Positions 10,051-17,780 of a DNA stretch of 64,000 nt are shown here, in pieces. Source of the stretch: Phytohabitans aurantiacus. Lineage in GTDB: Bacteria > Actinomycetota > Actinomycetes > Mycobacteriales > Micromonosporaceae. The notes under the pieces were generated by a model. It was not told the origin of the DNA and searched no databases. It saw nothing but the letters and a program-made list of their open reading frames with translations. The position numbers were made by a program, and so were the translations under genes. The stretch lies in assembly GCF_027923225.1 (NCBI RefSeq), contig NZ_BSDI01000018.1:1-64000 (forward strand), given 5' to 3'. The stretch's first letter is position 1, and the number at the start of each line of letters is the position of its first letter.

Positions 10051-10826
10051 GCGCCGCGCGGCGGATCCGGGCGCTCGGCCGGGCCGAACTCACGTTGCTG
10101 CTGCGCAACCGCGCCGCGCTGTTCAGCGCGATCGTCCTGCCGCTCGCGATGGTCGCGGCGGTGTCCGGCGTACCCGTCGATCGGGGAGAACTGTCCACAA
10201 TGGCCTTCCTCGTCACCGCGATGCTCGCCTTCGTCCTTCTCTCCGCCGTGTACTACAACCTGGTGACGGCCTACGTGTCGCGGCGCGAGGAACTGGTGCT
10301 GAAGCGGCTGCGAGCCGGGGAACTCACGGACGCGGAGATCCTCGCCGGTGTCGCGAGCCCAGCCGTCGCCGTCGCACTGGCCCAGTCGGTGCTGTTCGTC
10401 GCTGCCGGTGCGGTGTTTCTCGGGCTGCCCGCCCCGGTCAACGCCCCGCTTCTGCTGCTTGGTGTGGTGGGCGGCGTCGTGGTGTTCGTACTGCTCGCGG
10501 CGGCGTCGTCGGTCTTCACGCGTACGACGGAGCTGGCGCAGATCACGACCCTGCCCATCCTGCTGGGATGCCTGTTCGGGTCCGGGCTGATGGTGCCTCT
10601 GGAGGAGCTGCCCGACCCGGTAGCGGCGGCGCTGCGGGCGCTCCCACTGAGCCCGGTCGTCGAGCTGATGCGCCTGGGCTGGGTGGGCACCGCCGGCGAG
10701 CGCGCGCCTGAGGACTTCGCCGGAGCGTTCGGCCCGGCCGCTGTGCCGGTGCTGGTCCTGGTGGCCTGGCTGGCGGCCGGTGCGATGGCGATCCGATACC
10801 GGTTCCGGTGGGAGCCCCGGCGATAG
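10047..10826 (+). CDS. ABC-2 type transporter permease
   Basis: Membrane partner of the preceding ATPase, 259 aa. It begins with a basic amphipathic region (SAARRIRALGRAELTLLLRN), followed by six hydrophobic segments at about residues 22-42, 53-75, 102-124, 129-152, 170-190 and 230-250. The family hallmark is the loop after the second helix (YYNLVTAYVSRREELVLKRLRAG), typical of ABC-2 permeases. The start overlaps the ATPase stop (ATGA). The substrate cannot be told from sequence. Confidence 0.9.
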   Translation: MSAARRIRALGRAELTLLLRNRAALFSAIVLPLAMVAAVSGVPVDRGELSTMAFLVTAMLAFVLLSAVYYNLVTAYVSRREELVLKRLRAGELTDAEILAGVASPAVAVALAQSVLFVAAGAVFLGLPAPVNAPLLLLGVVGGVVVFVLLAAASSVFTRTTELAQITTLPILLGCLFGSGLMVPLEELPDPVAAALRALPLSPVVELMRLGWVGTAGERAPEDFAGAFGPAAVPVLVLVAWLAAGAMAIRYRFRWEPRR

Positions 10827-10835
10827 CGAATGGCT

Positions 10836-10853
10836 GTTCAAGATTGCCTCAAG
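10836..10853 (+). promoter_or_regulatory. Candidate SARP box
   Basis: Heptamers GTTCAAG and CCTCAAG are separated by ATTG, an 11-bp period, ending 52 bp before the ATG at 10906. It begins ten bases after the permease stop codon, so the downstream gene probably has its own promoter. Confidence 0.6.
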
Positions 10854-10905
10854 ATGGTGAGCATCGATGGCCCGTTCGCCCGGGACCACGGGAGACTCCG
10901 TGGCC

Positions 10906-11310
10906 ATGAGGATTATTATCCGAGGATTCGTGGCTTTCGCGGTCGCGATGGCCGCACTGCTCGCGATCGCCGCCCCCGCGCGGGCCGAAGGCTGCATGGG
11001 ACCCTGTTGGGGGAAGGACACCCGCGCCGACGCGCCGTACACGGCCGGGGCCGGTTCGGCCCTCTTCTTCGCCGACGGTGAGTACATGTACGTCACCGAC
11101 TGGCACAAGGACGGTGCCGGAGTCCGGGTCCACTTCTCGGTCAACTACGGCGCCTGGCAGGAGCGGACCAATACGAACGGTGCCCACAACCAGACCCTGT
11201 ACAACCTCAGCTACGGGGAGAACCTCAGCTTCCGGTTCTTCGTCTGTCTTTCGAACAACGGCACGAACCTCGCGGGCACGTGCAGCACGATGGTCTACGC
11301 CCACACCTGA
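10906..11310 (+). CDS. Small secreted four-cysteine protein (paralogue of 8616-9020)
   Basis: Exported protein of unknown function, 134 aa, the same length as its paralogue. Signal peptide MRIIIRGFVAFAVAMAALL..., cleavage after PARA; mature form with four cysteines at equivalent positions (EGCMGPC, FVC, GTC). More than half of the mature residues are identical to the paralogue, with differences concentrated in the first 50 residues. The upstream region is also conserved, including the heptamer repeat and the GGGAGACTC-like stretch before the ATG. The pair therefore arose by duplication of gene plus promoter, with the ABC exporter now between them. Confidence 0.8.
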   Translation: MRIIIRGFVAFAVAMAALLAIAAPARAEGCMGPCWGKDTRADAPYTAGAGSALFFADGEYMYVTDWHKDGAGVRVHFSVNYGAWQERTNTNGAHNQTLYNLSYGENLSFRFFVCLSNNGTNLAGTCSTMVYAHT

Positions 11311-11385
11311 CAGTGGCGCCTCCCTGGCTGCCACCCGGTACGGTGACGATCCGACGCTGGTGTGGTGGCCGGAGGTTGGCGGGTG

Positions 11386-12609
11386 ATGGCGGTGTTGGGT
11401 TGGTGGCGCCGGCGCAGCCAGGCGGCCCGGTTCGACCTGAGCGTCCGATGGTCCTTCTACCTGAACTTCGCGTTCGTTCCGTTCCTGGTGGCCACCGGCC
11501 TCGCACCGGAGATCGGCGCGGCCGTGTGGCTCGTCCTCGCGCTCATCGCGGTCCACATGGTGCTGTGCGCTCTGATCGTGGGCGCCGGCCTTGACAACTA
11601 CCTCGGGCGGAGGCCGCGACCGGCGGCGCTGATCGCTGCCACCGGCGCGTTGACGGTCGCGGCGAGTGTCGGCGGCTACCTCGCGTACCCGGACGTGTCG
11701 CCCGGCGACGACGGCGGGCCCGCCATGAGCATCCTGATGCTTCTGACCACCTGCTTCGTGGCCGCGCTCAGCACGGCCGTGCGCCCGCGGGTCACGGCGG
11801 TCGCGGCCATGGCCTCGTGCGCGGCGGCGTACGGGCTGTCGGTCCGCCAGGAAGCCCCGGCCCTCGACGCGGCCTTCGTGCTCGGGACGCTGCTCACCGT
11901 GGTGGCGTTCGCCGGGCGCGTCTCCGCCTGGATGCTCGGCCTGGTCTGGGAGCTGGACCGCGCGCGCGATGTCCAGGCGAACCTGGCGGTCACCGAGGAG
12001 CGGCTCCGCTTCGCCCGTGACCTGCACGACGTCGTCGGGCGTACCCTGTCGGCCATCGCGCTGAAGGCAGAGCTGGCGGCGCAGCTCGCGCGGCGCGGCC
12101 AGGAAACCGCCATCGACGAGATGCTCGACGTGCGCCGGGTCGCGCAGGAGTCGCTGACCGAGCTGCGCGGGGTGGTGGGCGGATACCGTTCGTCCAGTCT
12201 GGACGTCGAGTTGGCCGGCGCCCGCTCGCTGCTCGCCTCGGCGGGCATCGAATGCCGGATGATCGGGGAGAGCGGCGGGCTGCCGGAGTCGGTGCGGACG
12301 CCGCTGGGCTGGGCGGTGCGAGAGGGAGTGACCAACGTGCTGCGGCACAGCGACGCGCGAAACTGCACCATCGCCCTGCGGGGCGGCGCCAGCGGTACGG
12401 TCACTCTCACCATCGAAAACGACGGCGTGCGCGGCGAGCCGGCGCCCGACGGCGGCCGGGTCCGTTTCGGCGGCGGCCTGGTCGGCCTGGCGGAACGGGC
12501 TGCGGGCCTTGGTGGCACCGTCGTCGCCGACCGCTTTCGGGAGCGCTTCCGCCTCACGGTCGAGCTGCCCACGCACGCGGCGGCGGCCACCGAGGGGGCG
12601 CCGACGTGA
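11386..12609 (+). CDS. DesK-family sensor histidine kinase
   Basis: Membrane sensor kinase of the HisKA_3/NarX-DesK class, 407 aa. The N-terminal half has about five transmembrane helices (residues 20-180). The phosphoacceptor histidine lies in FARDLHDVVGRTLSAIALKAE, and the HATPase domain shows REGVTNVLRHSDARNC (N box) and GGGLVGLAERA (G box). A GTG one codon upstream with GGAGG seven bases before it is an alternative start. The stop overlaps the response regulator start (GTGA), so the two are co-translated. Adjacent ABC-2 exporter genes suggest it senses membrane stress or an exported compound; this is inference. Confidence 0.92.
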   Translation: MAVLGWWRRRSQAARFDLSVRWSFYLNFAFVPFLVATGLAPEIGAAVWLVLALIAVHMVLCALIVGAGLDNYLGRRPRPAALIAATGALTVAASVGGYLAYPDVSPGDDGGPAMSILMLLTTCFVAALSTAVRPRVTAVAAMASCAAAYGLSVRQEAPALDAAFVLGTLLTVVAFAGRVSAWMLGLVWELDRARDVQANLAVTEERLRFARDLHDVVGRTLSAIALKAELAAQLARRGQETAIDEMLDVRRVAQESLTELRGVVGGYRSSSLDVELAGARSLLASAGIECRMIGESGGLPESVRTPLGWAVREGVTNVLRHSDARNCTIALRGGASGTVTLTIENDGVRGEPAPDGGRVRFGGGLVGLAERAAGLGGTVVADRFRERFRLTVELPTHAAAATEGAPT

Positions 12610-13223
12610 GTCCACAGGGGATCCGCATCCTGCTCGCCGACGACGAGCACCTGATCCGGGGCGCGCTGGCCGCGTTGCTGGGCCTGGAGGAAGACCTGAC
12701 GGTGGTGGCGCAGGCGGCCACCGGTGCCGAGGCGCTGTCGATGGCCCGCGCGCTGCGCCCAGATGTGGCCGTGCTCGACCTTCAGCTCCCGGACGTCGAC
12801 GGGGTGCGGGTGGCGAAGACGCTCCATGCCGACGTGCCCGGATGCCGCACGATGATCGTTACCAGCCACGGCCTGCCCGGCCACCTCAAGCGGGCGCTCA
12901 CCGCGGGCGTGCGCGGCTTCCTGCCCAAGACGGTCTCCGCGGAGACACTGGCCACCGTCGTCCGCACCGTCCACAGCGGCGGCAGGTACGTCGATCCGCA
13001 GTTGGCGGCCGAGGCGATCAGTGTGGGAGACAGCCCACTGACCGCGCGCGAGGCGCAGGTGCTGGAGCTGGCCGCGGATGGGTCGCCGGTGGAGGAGATC
13101 GCCCAGCGGGCGGCGCTGTCACCCGGCACCGTGCGCAACTACCTCTCGTCGGCCGTCGGCAAGCTCGGCGCCACCAATCGCCACGAGGCCGTCCGGGTCG
13201 CCCGCGGCTACGGGTGGATCTGA
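12606..13223 (+). CDS. NarL/LuxR-family response regulator
   Basis: Cognate regulator of the preceding kinase, 205 aa. The receiver domain (residues 5-120) has the acidic pair ADDE, phosphorylatable aspartate in VAVLDLQLPDVDG, conserved threonine/serine in IVTSHG and lysine in FLPKTVS. The C-terminal LuxR helix-turn-helix is LTAREAQVLELAADG...IAQRAALSPGTVRNYLSSAVGKL. The start is a GTG overlapping the kinase stop. The 3' end overlaps the convergent SARP gene by 16 bp. Confidence 0.92.
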   Translation: MSPQGIRILLADDEHLIRGALAALLGLEEDLTVVAQAATGAEALSMARALRPDVAVLDLQLPDVDGVRVAKTLHADVPGCRTMIVTSHGLPGHLKRALTAGVRGFLPKTVSAETLATVVRTVHSGGRYVDPQLAAEAISVGDSPLTAREAQVLELAADGSPVEEIAQRAALSPGTVRNYLSSAVGKLGATNRHEAVRVARGYGWI

Positions 13224-16207
13224 CGAACGTCTGTGAGGAGATGGGCGACTTCCCGGGCCTCGGCGGAGTGAGGGTCGCGGCACAGGGCCAGGGCCTCGGT
13301 CCAGGCCGCCACGGCAGCGGCGCGGTCGCCGAGGCCGGCCCGCGCGCGCCCGATCTCGCGCAGCGCGCGGATGCGCCAGGTACGCGAACCGGTGGGCCCG
13401 ATCAGCTCGGCGCAACGCGTGAAGTGGGCCAGCGCCTCCCGCCCTCGACCTTGACGGTGGCAGAGCTCGCCGAAGGCGTACGCCGTCAGCGCCTCGCCGA
13501 GCACGTCGCCAGAGCGCACGAAGCGGGTCAGGGCCATGGTGAGCGTCTCGGTGGCTTCCTCGAAGCGGCCCAGCGCCCCATACGCCTCGCCGAGCCGGCG
13601 CAGCGTCTTCCGCGCGCCACCGTCACAGTCGAAGTGGCGGGCCAGGGCCAGGCTCTCCTCGTAGTACCGGACGGCCGTCTCGACCTGACCGGTCTCGTAG
13701 TAGGCGATGCCGAGGCCGCGGAGCACCCACGCACGGTCGAGGCTGGCGCGCCCGGCGGTCAACTCCAGTGCCGCGGCGCTGACCGCGATGGCGTCCGCGT
13801 AGCGCCCGGCTTCGAGGTGCACGCTGCGCAGGACGAGCAGCGCGTACACGGCTCCGCCGCTGTCGCCGGCCGCGCGGAGCACGGACACGGCGCGGTCGAG
13901 TTCGGCGATGGTGTTTTCGTGGTCGCCGAGCGCGTGCCGGCAGGCCGCCCGTCCGGTCCGCGCGTACGCGGCCGCGTGCCGGTCGCCGGTCTGCTCGAAG
14001 TGGCGTGACAACTCCTCGAACTCGGAGAGCGCGGCACCGTAGCGGGCGCGATCGACGTCGAGTTCGGCCAGGATGAGCCGGCAGCGCATGCGTTGGTGTG
14101 CGTCACCGGCCGCCATGGCCGCCTGCTGCACGCGTACGACGTCGTCGTAGTAGCCGCGCGCCTTGAGGTACGCCGTCAGGTGGTACGCGAGTTCCACCGC
14201 GATGTCCGGGTGGCCCGTCTCCGCCGCCAGCCGCACGGCGGCGACCAGGTTGTGGCGTTCCGCCGCGAGCCACTCGTAGCCGGCGCCGCCGCACGCGGAT
14301 GGGCCGGGCGGCGGCGCGAACGGGTGGGACAGGTCGCGCACCGCCGACCGGACCCGGTGCAGGCACTCGGCCACGAGGCGCCGCAGCGCCGTTCGCTGGT
14401 GCCGTTCGTCTTCCTCGACGCGGGCCCGGTCGCACGCGTACGCCCGCAACAGGTCGTGCATGCGGTATCGCGGCTCGCCCGCCGGGTTGGCTTCGCACGC
14501 GGTGAGCAGGCCCGCCACCACGAGCGCCTCGATCGCGGCATCGGTGACGTCGCGAGGCTGGCAGAGCAGCGCCTCGACCGACCACTCCGCGATGGTCTCG
14601 AAACCCGCTGGACCCAGGAGCCGGAAGGCGCGGCGTGCGGCCGCCGGCAGTGCGGCATAGCTGACCGCGAAGCTCGCCCGCACGCTGTGCTGGCCCGCGG
14701 ACAGCTCGTCCAAGCGGTCGCTCGCGTCCGCCAGGCGATCCGCCAGCGCGCGCAGCGGCCAGGTGGGCCGGGCCGCGAGCCGCGCACCCGCGACGCGGAT
14801 GGCGAGCGGCAACTGGCCGCAGGCGTCCAGAATGATTTCCGCGGACGCGCGGTCGTCTTCGACGCGCCGCCCGCCGGTCACCTGAGCCAGCAACCCGAAC
14901 GCCTCGCAGCGGGTCAGCAGGTCCAGGGGCGTGGCTGTCGCCCCGTCGAGCACGAGGTGGTGCCGGGACGTGACGAGCACCGCGCTGTGCGCGGTGCCGG
15001 GCAGCAGGGGACGCACCTGCTCCTCGTCGGCGGCGTCATCGAGTACCAGCAGGATCGCGCGATCGGCCACTGTGGATCGGTACAGGGCGGTGCGTTCGGC
15101 GAGCGTTTCGGGTATGGCGGCCGGCTCGACGTGCAGCGATCGCAACAGTTCGGCCAGCAGGGTGCTCGGGTCACGCGGTGCGGGCGCGGCGCCGCCCAGG
15201 TCGAGAAACAGCTGGCCGTCGGGGTAGTGCGGGCGCAGCCGGTGCGCGACGCGGACGGCGAGCGTGCTCTTGCCGACGCCGGGTGTGCCGTGGACGGTCG
15301 CGATGGCGGGTGCGGCGCCACCACCGCGGCGCAGCACGGTGGCGGTCAGCGTGTCGAGCTCGCGTTCCCTGCCAACGAAGTCGGCGATGTCGGGCGGGAG
15401 CTGGCAGATCGCCGTCCACGCCGGTGACTCGGTCGCGTCGACGGTCGGCGCGTCGACCAGGAGCAGAGCCGGGTCCTGGCGCAGGATCCGCTGGTGCAGC
15501 GTGCGCAGCGGCTTGCCGGGTTCGCTGCCGAACTCCTCTCGCACGCGGGTGCGCGTGTCCGTGTACCAGGCGAGCGCCTCCGCGTGCCGCCCGCACCGAT
15601 ACAGCGCGAGCATGAGCTGCTCGACGAGGTTCTCCGCGAGCGGGAACCGTTCCGCGGCCGCTTCCAGATCGGCGGCGACCTCGGCGTGCCGTCCCAGCTC
15701 CAGGCCGCACTCACCAAGGGCGGCGAGCGCGGCGACGTGCTCGTCGCGCAGCTTGCGCCGGGTGCGTTCGGCCCAACCACCGGCCACACCAGACAGTGGC
15801 TGGCCCTGCCACAGCCCGACCACCTCCCGCCAGTGACGCGCGGCCGTGGTCACGTCACCCTGTGCGCGCGCCGCCCGCGCCTGCCCGGCCAGCAGCCGCG
15901 CGAACGACACGTCGACGTCGGTCGGGGCGATGTCCAGGACGTATCCGCTGCCACCGGCCCGGCGCAGCTCGACCTGTTCGTGAGTTCCCAGCGCCTGGCG
16001 CAGGCGGCTGACGTGTCCATAGAGGACGTTGCGCGCCTCGGCCGGGGCATCGGCTCCCCAGATCCGGTGCGCCAGCACGTCGATGCTGAGAACCGTGTTG
16101 GGCGCCAACGCGAGGCTGGCGAGCACGCACGCCTGTTTGGGCGTGCCGCCGCGCGACCAGCCTTGCTTGTGCGCCACTTCGACGGGCCCCAGGAGTTTGA
16201 TCAACAT
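13208..16207 (-). CDS. AfsR-like SARP regulator (SARP, NB-ARC and TPR domains)
   Basis: Large transcriptional activator of the Streptomyces antibiotic regulatory protein family, 999 aa. Domains: OmpR-type winged helix (residues 1-90, RLRQALG at about 69-75 and GYVLDI at about 89-93), bacterial transcriptional activation domain (95-240, ending REEFGSEPGKPLRTLHQRIL), NB-ARC ATPase (270-540; Walker A GTPGVGKS at about 307-314, Walker B ILLVLDDAADEEQ, LPLAIRVAGARL), and C-terminal tetratricopeptide repeats (about 690-990). It is divergent from the six-cysteine peptide operon with 173 bp between starts, and a triple SARP-type heptamer repeat lies in that gap. It is the obvious candidate activator of that operon and of the three other heptamer-repeat promoters. 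Confidence 0.93.
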   Translation of the reverse strand: MLIKLLGPVEVAHKQGWSRGGTPKQACVLASLALAPNTVLSIDVLAHRIWGADAPAEARNVLYGHVSRLRQALGTHEQVELRRAGGSGYVLDIAPTDVDVSFARLLAGQARAARAQGDVTTAARHWREVVGLWQGQPLSGVAGGWAERTRRKLRDEHVAALAALGECGLELGRHAEVAADLEAAAERFPLAENLVEQLMLALYRCGRHAEALAWYTDTRTRVREEFGSEPGKPLRTLHQRILRQDPALLLVDAPTVDATESPAWTAICQLPPDIADFVGRERELDTLTATVLRRGGGAAPAIATVHGTPGVGKSTLAVRVAHRLRPHYPDGQLFLDLGGAAPAPRDPSTLLAELLRSLHVEPAAIPETLAERTALYRSTVADRAILLVLDDAADEEQVRPLLPGTAHSAVLVTSRHHLVLDGATATPLDLLTRCEAFGLLAQVTGGRRVEDDRASAEIILDACGQLPLAIRVAGARLAARPTWPLRALADRLADASDRLDELSAGQHSVRASFAVSYAALPAAARRAFRLLGPAGFETIAEWSVEALLCQPRDVTDAAIEALVVAGLLTACEANPAGEPRYRMHDLLRAYACDRARVEEDERHQRTALRRLVAECLHRVRSAVRDLSHPFAPPPGPSACGGAGYEWLAAERHNLVAAVRLAAETGHPDIAVELAYHLTAYLKARGYYDDVVRVQQAAMAAGDAHQRMRCRLILAELDVDRARYGAALSEFEELSRHFEQTGDRHAAAYARTGRAACRHALGDHENTIAELDRAVSVLRAAGDSGGAVYALLVLRSVHLEAGRYADAIAVSAAALELTAGRASLDRAWVLRGLGIAYYETGQVETAVRYYEESLALARHFDCDGGARKTLRRLGEAYGALGRFEEATETLTMALTRFVRSGDVLGEALTAYAFGELCHRQGRGREALAHFTRCAELIGPTGSRTWRIRALREIGRARAGLGDRAAAVAAWTEALALCRDPHSAEAREVAHLLTDVRQIHP

Positions 16208-16269
16208 CGATCATCCAACCGTCCGAATTGGTCACCGTCGCGATCGTATCCGCGCCGCCTCGACCTGCG

Positions 16270-16298
16270 CCGCAAGGCTTCCACAAGAAAGCCACAAG
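16270..16298 (+). promoter_or_regulatory. Candidate SARP box with three heptamers
   Basis: Three direct heptamers, CCGCAAG, CCACAAG and CCACAAG, are spaced by four bases each, giving a strict 11-bp period. They lie 82 bp before the peptide ATG, between it and the divergent SARP gene. Triple repeats of this kind are known targets of the SARP DNA-binding domain (for example CGGCAAG heptamers of PimR-type sites). Confidence 0.65.
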
Positions 16299-16380
16299 AT
16301 CTTTACCACAGCTGGTGGCTACGGTCTGCAGGCACCGAGCCGGGTTTCCCCGGCACACGCCCCCAACCTGGGAGGTTCAC

Positions 16381-16599
16381 ATGAGCGTCACGAAGTTGCT
16401 CCGCTCTGTCGGCGACCGGATGCTGAGCGGCCTGCTGCCGCAGGACACGGCGGACGCCGACCAGTTCGAGTGCTCGCCGCAGACGATCTGCGACTGGGCC
16501 TACCCGTACTGCCCCGGGCAGGCGTTCCGCACCAAGTTCCGCCGCACGCGTTGCTCGGACGGCAGCGCCACGCCGTGGAAGCGCGTCGGCTGCTGCTAG
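16381..16599 (+). CDS. Six-cysteine precursor peptide, 72 aa
   Basis: Predicted precursor of an exported, disulfide-bonded peptide. The first 26 residues (MSVTKLLRSVGDRMLSGLLP...) form a short amphipathic leader, not a classical signal peptide, ending in ADA, a signal-peptidase-like AxA site. The remaining 46 residues hold six cysteines (31, 37, 44, 58, 71, 72), five aromatic residues plus Trp and Phe, and a basic centre (FRTKFRRTR), ending GCC. GGGAGG lies just upstream of the ATG. It heads an operon with redox proteins, an ABC exporter and an S26 peptidase, which supports a ribosomally made, matured and secreted peptide. No lanthionine, radical-SAM or cyclodehydratase enzyme is near. I do not recognise a described family; antimicrobial, signalling or inhibitor roles are all possible. 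Confidence 0.8.
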   Translation: MSVTKLLRSVGDRMLSGLLPQDTADADQFECSPQTICDWAYPYCPGQAFRTKFRRTRCSDGSATPWKRVGCC

Positions 16600-16629
16600 G
16601 TCCCGCTTCACAAGGATCGGTCGAGCCGA

Positions 16630-16664
16630 GGCCATGGACACGGCCGCGTGTCGTGTCCATGGCC
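16630..16664 (+). terminator. Strong stem-loop between precursor and maturation genes
   Basis: A perfect 13-bp stem (GGCCATGGACACG pairing with CGTGTCCATGGCC) with a 9-nt loop lies 30 bp after the peptide stop and 16 bp before the MauE-like start. There is no U-run. It may act as an attenuator or as a processing/stability element that keeps precursor mRNA in excess over the downstream genes. Confidence 0.55.
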
Positions 16665-16680
16665 GGGTGAGGTGTCCACA

Positions 16681-17208
16681 GTGACCTATGTGACTTTGGC
16701 TCTGCGGCTCGCGCTGGCCGGCGTGTTCCTCGTGTCCGGCCTGGCGAAGGCCAGGGCGCTCGACGAGACCGTCGCGATGGTGGCGGTACTGCGCAAGAGG
16801 CTCTGGCCCGCTGGCCGGCGCCTCGACCGCCCGGCATCGTGGCTGCTGGTGACCGTGGAGGCCGGTACCGGAGCGGCGCTGCTCGCCGGCCGACCGTTAG
16901 CTGTCCCCGCGTTGCTCGCCGCCACCGCGCTGCTCGTGGGTTTTGCGGCGCTGGCGCTGGCCGCCGCGCGCTCCAAGCTCAACCTGACGTGCGCCTGCTT
17001 CGGCCGACCGAGCGCGCGCCTGGGCTGGCGCCACGTGTGGCGAAACCTGGCGCTGCTTGGCATCGCCGTGTCGGCCCTGGCCGGCGCTCTGGCACCGATG
17101 GCCGCACCGTCCGATGTGGCCGGATACGCGGTCGCCGCCTCGGCGGCGCTCGTGGTCACGCTGTTGTGTGCCTTCTACGACGACATAGTGGACCTGGTCA
17201 CGGGCTGA
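16681..17208 (+). CDS. MauE/DoxX-like redox membrane protein
   Basis: Integral membrane protein of about 175 aa with four hydrophobic segments (residues 3-22, 55-72, 73-95 and 120-165 as a longer pair). It carries the MauE motif CACFG between helices, with Cys-x-Cys expected to exchange electrons between a thioredoxin-like partner and the quinone pool. In methylamine utilisation, MauE and MauD are needed to form the disulfides of the small subunit; here a CxxC thioredoxin-like gene follows directly, so the pair probably oxidises the six-cysteine peptide. The GTG start is set by GTGAGG eight bases upstream. Confidence 0.82.
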   Translation: MTYVTLALRLALAGVFLVSGLAKARALDETVAMVAVLRKRLWPAGRRLDRPASWLLVTVEAGTGAALLAGRPLAVPALLAATALLVGFAALALAAARSKLNLTCACFGRPSARLGWRHVWRNLALLGIAVSALAGALAPMAAPSDVAGYAVAASAALVVTLLCAFYDDIVDLVTG

Positions 17209-17240
17209 CCTGAGGTCCCACGAAAGGGAGCATCCTCGCC

Positions 17241-17780
17241 ATGCCGTTCCTCGTCGCCGCGGTCGTGCTGTTCAGCGCGATCGCCACCCTGAACCTGGTG
17301 CTGACGCTGGCCGTGATCCGCCGCCTGCGCGAGTCGCCGCCGGCCGCGCGCAAGGTGGCCGCCGACCCCGACCTGCCGGAACTGCCCGCGGGCAGCCCGG
17401 TGCCCGCGTTTCACGCCGAGGCCTTGTCGGGCCGGAGCGTCAGCGACAAGAGCCAGAGCGAGTCGGAGGCGGTGTACGCGTTCTTCGACAGCGGCTGCTC
17501 GTCGTGCCGGCCGACGATTCCCCGACTGCTCGACTACGCGAAGCGCAACGGGCTGAACCCCGACCAGGTGGTCGCCGTCGTGGGCGGGGAGGCCGCCGAC
17601 GCCGGCGAATACGTCGACGCGCTCGACGGGCGGGCCACCGTGATCCTGGAGGAGACGCTGGGGCCGGTCGCGGCGGCGTTCTCCATCCACAGCTTCCCGG
17701 CCTTCGTCATCGCCGACCCGGGCGGCATCGTCCGGCGCTCGGGAGACAGCACGAGCACGCTGGTCGCGGCCGCGGCATGA
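17241..17780 (+). CDS. Membrane-anchored thioredoxin-like protein (MauD/TlpA type)
   Basis: Thiol-disulfide oxidoreductase of 179 aa. An N-terminal hydrophobic helix (residues 3-26) anchors an extracytoplasmic thioredoxin fold with the active site FDSGCSSCRPTIP (about residues 90-102) and a cis-proline loop (HSFPAFVIAD). It is followed by a four-base overlap (ATGA) with the exporter gene. Together with the MauE-like protein it forms a plausible disulfide-forming relay for the precursor peptide. The start follows AAAGGGAG about ten bases upstream. Confidence 0.85.
   Translation: MPFLVAAVVLFSAIATLNLVLTLAVIRRLRESPPAARKVAADPDLPELPAGSPVPAFHAEALSGRSVSDKSQSESEAVYAFFDSGCSSCRPTIPRLLDYAKRNGLNPDQVVAVVGGEAADAGEYVDALDGRATVILEETLGPVAAAFSIHSFPAFVIADPGGIVRRSGDSTSTLVAAAA

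Noticed and set aside
14093..15427. Plus-strand 444-aa frame
   Set aside because: Antisense shadow of the AfsR-like gene; composition is Arg/Gly/Val rich with no domain.
8546..16298. PhoP boxes as an explanation for the 11-bp repeats
   Set aside because: PhoP boxes also have an 11-bp period, but their core is GTTCA; here the constant part is CAAG, and a SARP gene is adjacent.
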